From positions 1 through 64,000 of the forward strand of contig JAISGQ010000012.1 in the NCBI GenBank assembly GCA_031262985.1: DNA of 64,000 nucleotides, read 5' to 3'. The notes beneath the pieces are model-generated. The model did no database searches and had not been told where the DNA came from. It saw only the letters and a program-made list of their open reading frames with translations. Below, piece after piece: positions 41,772 to 49,726 of the stretch. The stretch's first letter is position 1. Each line of letters begins with the position of its first letter. A program made the translations under genes and the position numbers. This DNA is from Oscillospiraceae bacterium. GTDB taxonomy: Bacteria > Bacillota > Clostridia > Oscillospirales > Acutalibacteraceae.

Positions 41772-43586
41772 CTACTCCACAGTCACCGACTTCGCCAGAT
41801 TGCGTGGTTTATCCACATCCAATCCCCTCTTGCAGGAGATGTGGTAGGCGAAAAGCTGCAAGGGAACAATCGCCGCAACAGGACGGATGAAGGAGTCTAC
41901 ATTCGGAATCTCGATAATATCGTCGTACACTCCCGACTCAATGTCGTGCCCCTCACGGCAAAGGAGGATTACCTTAGCACCGCGCGCCTTTACTTCCTTG
42001 ACGTTGCTCACGGTCTTTTCAATCAGATTATCGTCAGATGCTATGGCGACTACCGGTCTGCCCTCTTCAATGAGGGAGATTGTGCCGTGCTTCAGTTCGC
42101 CCGCCGCATACGCCTCGGAGTGTATATAGGAAATCTCCTTGAGCTTTATCGAAGCCTCCCAGCAGAGCGCGCTGTCAACTCCGCGCCCGATAAAGAAGAG
42201 ATTCTCGTTGTCTTTATACTCCTGCGCCAGCTTCTCTATGCTGTCGGTATTTTCGAGAAGGGAGGCAACTACCGCCGGAAGCTCGGTGAGCGACTGTCTG
42301 CACTGCTCGAGAGTAGCCGAATCCGCCGTATTCCTGTCGTTCGCCATGCGAAGCGCGAGGAGGAGCAGTACTGCCACTTGACAGGTGTACGCCTTTGTCG
42401 TTGCGACGGCAATCTCAGGTCCTGCCCATGTGTAGAGAACTATATCAGCCTCCCGCGCGATTGACGAGCCGACCACATTGACAATGGCGATTGTCGGCAG
42501 TCCATGCGCCTTGGCTATTCTGAGAGCCGCGAGGGTGTCGGCGGTCTCTCCGCTTTGGGAGATAAGCACAACCGCGTCTCCCTTTCTGAAAATGAGGTTT
42601 CTGTATCTGAACTCGGAGGCAACCTCCACTGACACGGGGATTTTCGCGAACCGCTCAATGGCGTGCTTTCCGACCATTCCCGCGTGCATAGCACTGCCGC
42701 AGGCAACGATGTGGAGCTGTTCAATTCCCGATACGTCGGGCATCTCCTCTTTGAATATATTTTCGATTCCGCCGGCAAGGCGCGGCACGATTGTCTCCGT
42801 GAGAGCCTTGGGCTGCTCGTTTATCTCCTTGAGCATATAGTGGGGGTAGCCGTCCTTCTGCGCGGCGGCGACATCCCATGTGGCGACGAAAACATCCTTC
42901 TCTATCGGCTGTCTGTCCGCGCCTAAGAGCGTAATACTGCCGCTTTCGATTATCGCAAGCTCATTTGTTTCGAGTAGGTAGTAATTCCTCGTGTGCGAGA
43001 GTACGGCGGGAATATCCGACGCTATGAAATTTTCTCCCTCTCCAATTCCCACGATGAGAGGACTTTCCCTCCTCACAGCGAAAAGCTTGTCGTCGATTCC
43101 CTCGAACAGTATGCCGAGGGCGTATGAGCCGCGAAGCCGCGCGAGAGCGGTGTAGATTGCGTCCACAGGGTCGCCGTCGTAGTACTTGTTGATTAAGTGA
43201 GCGATAACCTCGCTGTCAGTGTCGGAGGCGAACTCCTCCCCCTCGTCGATAAGCTCCGATTTGAGAAGGGAGTAATTTTCGATAATGCCGTTATGCACTA
43301 CCGTAATCTTGCCGTAGGAGTGGGGGTGGCTGTTCCTGTCGGAGGGTGCGCCGTGTGTCGCCCAGCGGGTATGACCTATGCCTACATGGCTTTCGGCGGG
43401 CTTGCACTCCGCTATCTTTTCCTCCAAGTTTGCTATTCTGCCTTGGCTCTTTATGGTTGTGACGTAGCCGTCGATAAATACGGCGATACCCGCCGAGTCG
43501 TAGCCTCTGTATTCAAGATTCTTTAACCCTGAGATTAAAATGTCAGACGAATTTTTGCCGCCTGCATATCCAACTATTCCGCACAT
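41772..43586 (-). CDS. glmS: Glutamine-fructose-6-phosphate aminotransferase
   Basis: Makes glucosamine-6-phosphate for the cell wall. After the initiator Met, Cys2 (CGIVGYAGG) is the glutaminase nucleophile. RGYDSAG and HTRWATHG complete the glutaminase domain. Two SIS sugar-isomerase domains follow (ACGSAMHAG, LISQSGETADT) and the end is KPRNLAKSVTVE. I start at 43586 with AAGGA upstream (604 aa); the ORF track's extra 30 residues would block the N-terminal Cys. Regulated by the ribozyme upstream. Confidence 0.96.
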   Translation of the reverse strand: MCGIVGYAGGKNSSDILISGLKNLEYRGYDSAGIAVFIDGYVTTIKSQGRIANLEEKIAECKPAESHVGIGHTRWATHGAPSDRNSHPHSYGKITVVHNGIIENYSLLKSELIDEGEEFASDTDSEVIAHLINKYYDGDPVDAIYTALARLRGSYALGILFEGIDDKLFAVRRESPLIVGIGEGENFIASDIPAVLSHTRNYYLLETNELAIIESGSITLLGADRQPIEKDVFVATWDVAAAQKDGYPHYMLKEINEQPKALTETIVPRLAGGIENIFKEEMPDVSGIEQLHIVACGSAMHAGMVGKHAIERFAKIPVSVEVASEFRYRNLIFRKGDAVVLISQSGETADTLAALRIAKAHGLPTIAIVNVVGSSIAREADIVLYTWAGPEIAVATTKAYTCQVAVLLLLALRMANDRNTADSATLEQCRQSLTELPAVVASLLENTDSIEKLAQEYKDNENLFFIGRGVDSALCWEASIKLKEISYIHSEAYAAGELKHGTISLIEEGRPVVAIASDDNLIEKTVSNVKEVKARGAKVILLCREGHDIESGVYDDIIEIPNVDSFIRPVAAIVPLQLFAYHISCKRGLDVDKPRNLAKSVTVE

Positions 43587-43887
43587 ATAAAAAATTCCTT
43601 TCAGATACTGCCCTTGATTCAGTGTTGTATCAAGCGTATATTTTGTATTTTTGAGAATTTCAGCGCAAAAAAACACAACCGAAAAAATCTGCTTTTTTAT
43701 CGGTTATGGGATGAAAATATTTCCCTTATACTTTGTAACATCCTATCTCTTATAAAACGGCAGGCAAAACTTGCGAAAAACCAAACAAACAGCGGCTTTT
43801 CCTTGATTTTGCACCGTTTCTAATCGATAGTCGGTACAGGTATAATTTAAGGCTAAAATAAATTTGTAAAACAGCCGGTGAAAAAAG

Positions 43888-44061
43888 CCGCTGCTCCCGC
43901 CTGACAGTTCGAAAGGGCTCTGTTAACGGATTGCTCCGTTTTTTTACTCCTCACGAAATGCGGTATCTGTCAGATACATACCGAAGGGCATCCGCCGAAT
44001 TTTCGATAAACCCTCTTCCTCGTCCTCCGCGCGAACCGAAATTTGCACGGAGCTGGCGCTG
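43888..44061 (-). ncRNA. glmS: glmS ribozyme/riboswitch
   Basis: On the minus strand about 300 nt before glmS the sequence reads AGCGCCAGCTCCGTGC, then GGACGAGGAAGAGGGTTTAT, then CGAAAATTCGGCGGATGCCC. These match the conserved core of the glucosamine-6-phosphate-activated self-cleaving ribozyme (AGCGCC at the cleavage site, GACGAGG, AGGGTTTATCGA, CGGCGG-TGCCCT). The 3' part (P3-P4 region with CTGTCAGGCGGGAGCAG) follows. Cleavage would occur just before GCGCC at 44059. The 43587-43887 stretch between ribozyme and gene is AT-rich leader without genes. Confidence 0.88.
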
Positions 44062-44111
44062 TAGTTCATTTTTATTCTGTCAATCTTATAGAATCACCTC
44101 TTATACACTAC

Positions 44112-44140
44112 ATAATATCATAAATTCTCAATTTTGTCAC
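44112..44140 (-). promoter_or_regulatory. Candidate promoter of glmS
   Basis: Minus strand GTGACA and TATTAT with 17-bp spacing, about 50 bp upstream of the ribozyme cleavage site. Confidence 0.5.
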
Positions 44141-44212
44141 TAATACGGCGGATTTTAATTGAAAACAATCAATGAACAAAGCTAAAACATTGTTAACTCT
44201 CACTAAGTTCTA

Positions 44213-44241
44213 TTTACACCTTCAATCGGATTTGCTATAAT
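44213..44241 (+). promoter_or_regulatory. Sigma-A promoter of the VanY-CapA gene
   Basis: TTTACA and TATAAT separated by 17 bp, ending about 33 bp before the TTG start. Divergent from the glmS promoter. Confidence 0.7.
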
Positions 44242-44274
44242 GACAATAAGAAATTTTCCGAATAGGTGATATAT

Positions 44275-46461
44275 TTGAAAAACAGTTATTCGGCGGAGCA
44301 GTCCGCTCCCGCACGTAAAAAGAAGCCGGAGCTTCGCTACGCGAGACCGAGCAAAGCATCTCAAATCATGAGAAAGACGCGCGATATATACTCTGACGTG
44401 TTTACCAAAACAGTCGAGGGAGGAGAGGTCGCCGCCGCGTGGGTGAAGGAGAAGTGCTTCTCCACACATAAGGCGACGCGAATCTCCGTGTCGTGTTTGC
44501 TTGCTGTAATACTCCTCATTCAGGGAGTTGCAGCCGGTACACAGATCTCTAAGCTGCCCATTGCCCCCTTCTCCTTCCTCAGCGCGGGCGGAGGAGGAGA
44601 TGTCAGCGGCTCTGACCTTCCGCTTGAGGAAGCTCCCGTCTACTACGAGCTTATCGGCGGAAAGAAGGAGAATTTAGGTCCTCCCGCCGTACTGCCGCGG
44701 GTTATCAACACCGCAAGCACACTTTCGTCGGACTTTATCCCTCCCGATTTGACGAAGATAGACGGCACAGTGAAGGGGACGAAGGGGATTCAGCTCCAGA
44801 AACACGTCCTTGACGCGTACAAACGGATGTATGACGAGATAAAAGCTCTCGGGATGGAGGTTTCGGTGATAAGCGGCTACCGCTCCTACTCAAAGCAACA
44901 GACCAACTTTGACGCGAAGGCGAAAACCTACGGAGTGGAGGGGGCGAAGAAGATTGTCGCCTACCCAGGAACGTCTGAGCATCAGTACGGCGCGTGTATG
45001 GACCTCTCCACCGACGGCACTTGTCAGAACAATTTTGCCGAGCTGCCTGTGGGCAAGTGGGTCAAGGAGAACTGCGTCCGCTTCGGCTTTGTCATTCGCT
45101 ACAAGAAGGACAAGCAGGACATCACGGGCATTATGTACGAGCCGTGGCACATTCGCTATGTCGGCACTGAGCACGCCATGGCGATGGAGCAGATGAATAT
45201 GTGCTTGGAGGAATACTTCGAGTACCTAAAACAGCAATCAAAAGACAACTACGTCGTCGAGCTTGACGCCTCAGGCACTGCTCCCGAGGTAAAGGAAAAG
45301 CCGGAGATGTACAAATTCTACGCAACCGCATACAAGAGAATCCTCCCTGCCGACGGCGAGTATGCTCCCGGAATCGACAGCTTCCTCAACTACGAGCATG
45401 AGCAGATGAAGGAGGACGAGATTATCATGAGCTTCGTGGGCGACTGTACTCTCGGTACGTGGCCCGAGGCTAAGAAGGACGCAAATTTCAACACTGTCTA
45501 CGAAAATTCCGGCAGCCCTACATACTCATTCGATATGGTAAAGGGCTTCTTCATGAACGACGACTACACATATATAAATCTCGAAACCACCCTCACAAAT
45601 TCGGGAGACAAGCTCCCCGATAAGGCGTTCAACTTCAAGGGTTCTCCTGATTTGGCGGAGTACTTGCTCGCTCCGAGCTATGTGGAGGGGTGTAATTTCG
45701 CGAACAATCACAGCTTCGACTGGAAGCAGACAGGCTACGACGAAACCATCAAAGCAGTCACCGAGGCGGGCATGGATATAGGAGACGAAAAGCTTCCTAT
45801 AATTAAGAAGATAGGGGATATTGAGGTTGTACTCCTTTCGGGCAACTACATATGGCCTGCCGGACTGCCGCAGAAATACGGCGACGACCTAACAAATTTC
45901 CTCATTGAAGAGATAAGAAAGTACAAGAAGCCCGACAATATAGTCATAGTCAACGCCCACTGGGGCTTCGAGCTTCAGAACGACGCCAACTCCGACCAAG
46001 CTGAGCCTGCGCGGAAGTTTGTCGATGCGGGAGCGGATATGGTTATCGGACACCACCCCCACACCATTCAGGGCGCGGAGCTGTACAAGGGCAAATACAT
46101 CTTCTACAGCATAGGCAACTTCGCCTTCGGAGGAAAAGCCACCACCAGCGCGGCGAGCAGAATGGGCATGATTGTGCGTCCTCGCTTCGCCTTAAGGGAT
46201 GGAAAGGCAGAGTGTACGGGCGTGTTGGTAGTTCCTTGCAGTACCACCTCGAGTACTCCTAAATCGACAAACAACTACCAGCCTATCCCGCTATTCGGCG
46301 AGGAGGCGCGATTCCTCAAGGACGAGTTTTTGAGCTACAGCGGGAAGATGGTACACGGCATTGATGATATCGACTGCCCGACTATAGAGCTTGCGGGAAT
46401 ATCCGACGACAGCATGGATATGGATATGGAGGATACAGCGGGAGACGACGCTGCGGCGTAG
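44275..46461 (+). CDS. Membrane-anchored VanY-type carboxypeptidase fused to a CapA-like domain
   Basis: 728 aa with two enzyme-like domains outside one membrane anchor. Residues 1-65 are basic and cytoplasmic; a helix (CLLAVILLIQGVAAG) follows. The M15B/VanY peptidase domain spans about 140-320 with SGYRSYSKQ, SEHQYGACMD (zinc His and Asp) and EPWHIRY (catalytic Glu/His). From about 385 a CapA/PgsA metallophosphatase-like domain has SFVGDCTLG, INLETTLT, FANNHSFDW, NAHWGFEL and GHHPHTIQG. The tail is acidic. VanY trims D-Ala from peptidoglycan peptides; CapA-like proteins take part in poly-glutamate export or remain uncharacterised. TTG start after AGGTG; a GTG 9 nt earlier is the alternative. 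Confidence 0.88.
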   Translation: MKNSYSAEQSAPARKKKPELRYARPSKASQIMRKTRDIYSDVFTKTVEGGEVAAAWVKEKCFSTHKATRISVSCLLAVILLIQGVAAGTQISKLPIAPFSFLSAGGGGDVSGSDLPLEEAPVYYELIGGKKENLGPPAVLPRVINTASTLSSDFIPPDLTKIDGTVKGTKGIQLQKHVLDAYKRMYDEIKALGMEVSVISGYRSYSKQQTNFDAKAKTYGVEGAKKIVAYPGTSEHQYGACMDLSTDGTCQNNFAELPVGKWVKENCVRFGFVIRYKKDKQDITGIMYEPWHIRYVGTEHAMAMEQMNMCLEEYFEYLKQQSKDNYVVELDASGTAPEVKEKPEMYKFYATAYKRILPADGEYAPGIDSFLNYEHEQMKEDEIIMSFVGDCTLGTWPEAKKDANFNTVYENSGSPTYSFDMVKGFFMNDDYTYINLETTLTNSGDKLPDKAFNFKGSPDLAEYLLAPSYVEGCNFANNHSFDWKQTGYDETIKAVTEAGMDIGDEKLPIIKKIGDIEVVLLSGNYIWPAGLPQKYGDDLTNFLIEEIRKYKKPDNIVIVNAHWGFELQNDANSDQAEPARKFVDAGADMVIGHHPHTIQGAELYKGKYIFYSIGNFAFGGKATTSAASRMGMIVRPRFALRDGKAECTGVLVVPCSTTSSTPKSTNNYQPIPLFGEEARFLKDEFLSYSGKMVHGIDDIDCPTIELAGISDDSMDMDMEDTAGDDAAA

Positions 46462-46493
46462 AGTACGGACGATACTTCTGCCTAAGGGAGTTC

Positions 46494-46527
46494 AGTTGAC
46501 AGTTGACAAGTGACAGGTGACAGTTGT
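46494..46527 (+). repeat. Short 7-bp tandem repeat (GTTGACA-like)
   Basis: Four to five degenerate units: GTTGACA, GTTGACA, AGTGACA, GGTGACA, then GTTG. Located in the gap after the VanY-CapA gene. No function is obvious; similar short arrays are often replication-slippage products. Confidence 0.6.
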
Positions 46528-46578
46528 CCTTCGCAAAATGACAAGGTGTCATTTTGTGAGGGAGTTTAGTGAACAGTA

Positions 46579-46632
46579 GAAATAAACGCAATCCCCATTC
46601 AAAGTGTCTTTGAATGGGGATTACGTTATTTC
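46579..46632. terminator. Bidirectional terminator between the VanY-CapA gene and trxA
   Basis: A 15-bp perfect core stem (AATCCCCATTCAAAG) with a 3-nt loop is extended on both sides by pairing of AGAAATAA with TTATTTCT. It ends trxA on the minus strand and the fusion gene on the plus strand. Confidence 0.8.
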
Positions 46633-46644
46633 TGCATATTTTTG

Positions 46645-46953
46645 CTATTGCACCATAGAAAGAATAGCCTCTTTCGACTGCACTCCTACCGACCGTGCTG
46701 CCTCCTCGCCGCCCTTGAACACTATCAGAGTGGGGATGTTCGCCACGCCGAACCGCGCCGCGAGTTCGGGGCAGTCGTCCACATTTATCTTGCAGACCTT
46801 GACGGAGTCTGTCTCCTCCGCGATGGCATCTACCGTAGGGGAGAGCATCTTGCACGGAGGACACCACACCGCCCAGAAATCAACAAGAACCGGTTTATCG
46901 GAGTGCAATACCTCATTTTCGAAATTGCTGTTTGTAATTTCAGTTACGGACAT
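46645..46953 (-). CDS. trxA: Thioredoxin with a CPPC active site
   Basis: 102 aa, single thioredoxin domain with PVLVDFWAVWCPPCKML, NVDDCPELAARFGV and the cis-Pro motif IPTLIVFKGG. The active site is W-C-P-P-C where standard thioredoxin has W-C-G-P-C. An extra Cys (CPELA) lies in the fold. Pro in place of Gly is expected to change the redox potential; the physiological partner is not evident. ATG with GGAGG. Single-gene unit ended by a strong hairpin. Confidence 0.9.
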   Translation of the reverse strand: MSVTEITNSNFENEVLHSDKPVLVDFWAVWCPPCKMLSPTVDAIAEETDSVKVCKINVDDCPELAARFGVANIPTLIVFKGGEEAARSVGVQSKEAILSMVQ

Positions 46954-47083
46954 ATTTAAAACCTCCTTATCCTTTTTCTATATTATAACCGTATTTGTAA
47001 GATTTTTCAACCATTCGGAAAAAATGCACACAATATATTCTTGTATATGCTCTGTTGCCAATCATGTCAGAGGGAGGACAATG

Positions 47084-47144
47084 CACAAAATACAATACAA
47101 TAAATTTTTATTTCCCATAAAAATTTATTGTATTGTATTTTGTG
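47084..47144. repeat. Perfect 28-bp inverted repeat upstream of the agr-type regulator
   Basis: The two 28-bp AT-rich arms (left arm starts CACAAAATACAATACAAT) are separated by TTCCC. The right arm contains the -35 box of the candidate promoter of the LytTR gene. The rest of the 46954-47250 gap is AT-rich and shows no gene. Confidence 0.85.
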
Positions 47145-47161
47145 ACAAAAAGTGATATTAT
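47133..47161 (+). promoter_or_regulatory. Candidate promoter of the LytTR regulator
   Basis: TTGTAT and TATTAT with 17-bp spacing. The -35 box lies inside the right arm of the 28-bp inverted repeat, so cruciform or hairpin formation or a bound dimer could block it. Confidence 0.45.
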
Positions 47162-47250
47162 ACTTTATGAACAGAATAAATATATATTCTTGAAAATTAT
47201 TATTAAGCTTAATGTTTTTAAAAAATATCAAAAGAAAGGGGAGCATATAA

Positions 47251-47970
47251 ATGATTAACATAGCAGTATGCGACGATCAAAAAAGCTTCAGGGATAATAT
47301 AACAAGATCAATAGATAAATATTTCAAATCGAAATCAATAGAGTATCATATTGATTTTTACGACGACGGAAAGCCTATAGTTGAGGTTTATGAAACAAAT
47401 TCATCTCCATACGACATTGTTTTTCTTGACATGAAAATGACCTCCCTAAACGGAGATGCAGCCGCAGAAATAATCAGGAGCTACGACAAGAAGGTGATTC
47501 TGATTTTCGTTTCAAGCTGGATTGACTATGCGGTGACGGGCTACAATGTGGACGCACACCGATTTATATATAAATCGGACGTTGCGCTCGACTCCGCGGT
47601 AAGCAGTACGCTCGACAGCTCCATGAGGAAAATCAACAGCAGCGGCGGACATATAATCATTACGTCTGAGGACTCGCAGATGAGGATAAACGTGTCGGAC
47701 ATTCTCTTTGTGGAGGTGTTCGATAAAATTGTATCACTCTACACCGAAAAAGAAAAATATCAAACGACAACAACCTTAGCGGCGGTAGAACACGAGCTTG
47801 AGGGTACGAGTATAATCCGATGCCATCGAAGCTATCTCGTCAATGTCCGCCACATAACGGCCTTTAGGAAGGATTCCGTAACGCTTTCAAACAACCGCAC
47901 CATTCCCGTGAGCAGGTCAAGCCGCAAGACCGTGCTCGATTTATTCACAAGATTTTTAGCGGGGGAGTAG
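47251..47970 (+). CDS. LytTR-family response regulator (AgrA-like)
   Basis: 239 aa. A receiver domain with the acidic pair in CDDQ, phospho-acceptor Asp in IVFLDMKM and the conserved Lys in FIYKSD. A C-terminal LytTR DNA-binding domain has RINVSDILFVEVFDKIVSLYT, IIRCHRSYLVNVRHI and NRTIPVSRS. It should activate the adjacent agrBD genes when phosphorylated, as AgrA does. No histidine kinase gene is adjacent. ATG with AAAGGGGAG upstream; ended by a 21-bp terminator. Confidence 0.88.
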   Translation: MINIAVCDDQKSFRDNITRSIDKYFKSKSIEYHIDFYDDGKPIVEVYETNSSPYDIVFLDMKMTSLNGDAAAEIIRSYDKKVILIFVSSWIDYAVTGYNVDAHRFIYKSDVALDSAVSSTLDSSMRKINSSGGHIIITSEDSQMRINVSDILFVEVFDKIVSLYTEKEKYQTTTTLAAVEHELEGTSIIRCHRSYLVNVRHITAFRKDSVTLSNNRTIPVSRSSRKTVLDLFTRFLAGE

Positions 47971-47996
47971 TGTCCCTCCGTGCCTTTCGTTAAGCA

Positions 47997-48047
47997 CAAA
48001 CCCACACAATAAAACGCTTTGCGTTTTATTGTGTGGGTTTGTTTCTT
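47997..48047 (+). terminator. Intrinsic terminator after the LytTR gene
   Basis: Perfect 21-bp stem (CAAACCCACACAATAAAACGC) with loop TTT, followed by TTTCTTTATTT. It separates the regulator transcript from agrBD. Confidence 0.85.
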
Positions 48048-48061
48048 TATTTAAACCTGCG

Positions 48062-48092
48062 ACCATTCGCGCGTGAATTGTAACCACTCGCG
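48062..48092 (+). promoter_or_regulatory. Candidate LytTR binding site upstream of agrB
   Basis: Direct repeats ACCATTCGCG (48062) and ACCACTCGCG (48083) are spaced exactly 21 bp, two helical turns, as for LytTR regulators. A TATATT -10 candidate lies at 48124 with only a poor -35 (TAGATT), as expected for an activator-dependent promoter. Confidence 0.6.
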
Positions 48093-48161
48093 AAAAACTA
48101 TAGATTTTGTCTGAAATATATGTTATATTACGGACAAGCTTTACGGAAAGGACTTGTGCTT

Positions 48162-48779
48162 ATGATTCACGGAGTTGCTGAGAGACTGTCCTCTGTATTC
48201 GTCAGAAACGGCACAATCACGGAGGATGAGCAGGACCTTTACTCCTATGGACTCGAGTTGCTTATCTCAAACATAGTTGGAGTCGCCGCGGCACTCGCTA
48301 TCGGTATTATCCTCGGAAATCTGATTGGAGCAGTAATTTTCCTCCTTGCCTTTATTCCCGTAAGGACATATGCAGGAGGACTGCACGCGAAAAATAATTT
48401 TTTCTGCATAATGAGTATGTCTGTAAATATGCTTTTGGCGTTTGCGATTTACCTCTTTCTGCAAAAGTATATAGGTATCGTTTCTCTCTGTTTGATGATA
48501 CCCGCCGCTGTCGCCACCTACATCATAGCTCCATCGGAGAGTGAAAATAAGCCCCTTACTGAAAGAGAAAAAAGTAGAAATAAAAAACTAAGCACCACAA
48601 TATTTTCGATAGAATCAATTATCGGTTTGATACTACTTCTCATAAGCACATTCACAAACGCGGATTTGTCCGATTCATATTCGTTTGTTTTTTTGGGGAT
48701 GTACTCAGCCTTCATCTCGATGGCTGTTTCACATATTTTTGAGAAAAGGAGGAAAAATCATGAAGAGCAGTGTTACTAA
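48162..48779 (+). CDS. agrB: AgrB-like peptide-processing protease
   Basis: Membrane endopeptidase that cuts and cyclises the AgrD autoinducer precursor. Conserved PVRTYAGGLHAKNNFFC contains the catalytic His and Cys seven residues apart, as in AgrB. Four to six hydrophobic helices are visible. I start at the ATG at 48162 (205 aa) with GGAAAGGA upstream; the track begins 14 codons earlier. Its end overlaps agrD by 20 bp. Confidence 0.9.
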   Translation: MIHGVAERLSSVFVRNGTITEDEQDLYSYGLELLISNIVGVAAALAIGIILGNLIGAVIFLLAFIPVRTYAGGLHAKNNFFCIMSMSVNMLLAFAIYLFLQKYIGIVSLCLMIPAAVATYIIAPSESENKPLTEREKSRNKKLSTTIFSIESIIGLILLLISTFTNADLSDSYSFVFLGMYSAFISMAVSHIFEKRRKNHEEQCY

Positions 48780-48900
48780 AATTTCAAGCGCGGTCGCTTC
48801 TTTGGCACGTGCGGTTGCTGTTTCAGGCGCGGCGCAGACTTGTATGTGGCTTTATCACCAGCCCAAGGCACCGAAGTCACTCGACAAGTATCGCCGATAG
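48760..48900 (+). CDS. agrD: AgrD-like cyclic autoinducer precursor peptide
   Basis: 46 aa, too short for the ORF track in its true form. It has an amphipathic N-terminal leader (KISSAVASLARAVAVSG), a core with a single Cys (AAQTCMWLYHQPK) and the charged C-terminal recognition tail (PKAPKSLDKYRR) with the QPK-P-SL pattern of clostridial AgrD. A five-residue thiolactone CMWLY is the likely ring, with an exocyclic tail of unknown length. ATG with AAAGGAGG; lies at the end of agrB. Confidence 0.85.
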   Translation: MKSSVTKISSAVASLARAVAVSGAAQTCMWLYHQPKAPKSLDKYRR

Positions 48901-49064
48901 CAACAGAAATCAGACAAATTGCAATTATCACGCAACATAGGTTGCAAACGCCCCGCACCGCGTTATCCTAAAGGGGATAAGCTTGTGCAAGGCGGAAGAA
49001 ACACGGGAATTAAACGGATTGAAAGACCGGATGTGGGAAAAACGATATTGGAAACACAGGCATC

Positions 49065-49116
49065 ATCATAAGACAATCGTAATGTTTGCGGCATTGTGAT
49101 TGTCTTATGATTTTTT
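49065..49116 (+). terminator. Intrinsic terminator after agrD
   Basis: A 14-bp perfect stem (ATCATAAGACAATC/GATTGTCTTATGAT) with a 19-nt loop followed by TTTTT. It lies 160 bp after agrD. The stretch 48901-49064 has an open frame continuing from agrD past its TAG but no convincing gene. Confidence 0.75.
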
Positions 49117-49153
49117 GTTATCCTCGTATATTCCTCCCACATATTCTCTCAGC

Positions 49154-49711
49154 CTACTGCTCCCATTCGAGTATCTTTCCTTCGCGGACAATATAGTTCT
49201 CGCGGGCAATTTTTGCAAGAGGATAGTCGGAGTGGGAGTCGGAGTAAAATTTGTCTATCGCCGTGTCTTTGTAAAGCTCCCGAAAGCGCAGGAGCTTCTC
49301 CTCCCCGTAGCAGTTGCGCCCCTCGCACCTGCCCGTTTCGCTGTCCACAATGGAGGCGATGAGCGTTACTCCCAGCCGCTCGCACAAAGGGCGCAGGAGG
49401 AAATCGGGGGAGGCGGATATTATCACATCCTCCCCGCTCATCTGATTGATATACCACTGTTCCAGCTTTCGCTCGTGGGAGTGCCAGAAGTCGGAGACGC
49501 ATTTTTTCGTATCGGGGAGTATCTTTAGAAAGCTATAGAACGCCTGCTTAAACTCCGTCTTGCCGTGCATCCCCGCCAGATATTTTACTCCCCCGACAAG
49601 CTGAGAGGGGAGCTTCAATAAGACTGCGGGGTTTCGTTTTAAACAGAAGAAATAGAAATCGAGAGTGCTGTCGCCGCGGTATATCGTCTTGTCAAAATCG
49701 TATACGTTCAT
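49154..49711 (-). CDS. HAD-superfamily phosphatase (HAD-IB)
   Basis: 185 aa. Catalytic motif I is YDFDKTIYRGDST, motif II is ISASPDFL and the motif III/IV region is FYSDSHSDYPLAK. No membrane segment. It is encoded 15 bp after a UbiA-type transferase on the same strand. In decaprenyl-phosphoribose pathways a phosphatase must remove the 5-phosphate after the UbiA step, and UbiA proteins are sometimes fused to a HAD domain. A role in that step is likely but inferred from position. Confidence 0.85.
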   Translation of the reverse strand: MNVYDFDKTIYRGDSTLDFYFFCLKRNPAVLLKLPSQLVGGVKYLAGMHGKTEFKQAFYSFLKILPDTKKCVSDFWHSHERKLEQWYINQMSGEDVIISASPDFLLRPLCERLGVTLIASIVDSETGRCEGRNCYGEEKLLRFRELYKDTAIDKFYSDSHSDYPLAKIARENYIVREGKILEWEQ

Positions 49712-49726
49712 ACGCGTTCTCCTTTG

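Noticed and set aside
43931-44143. 70-aa ORF on the plus strand and a 41-codon ORF on the minus strand (starting at about 44069) upstream of glmS
   Set aside because: Both lie across the glmS ribozyme core, whose conserved bases explain the sequence.
47081-47155. 24-codon ORF (MHKIQYNKF...) with GGGAGG upstream of the LytTR gene
   Set aside because: It is formed by the 28-bp palindrome; both strands give a similar peptide, so the apparent coding is probably an effect of symmetry. A leader-peptide role cannot be excluded but is unsupported.
48901-49056. Open frame continuing about 50 codons after the agrD TAG
   Set aside because: No ribosome site at a convincing start and no recognisable protein. 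A GTG with AAGGGG gives only 28 codons. Not listed as a gene.
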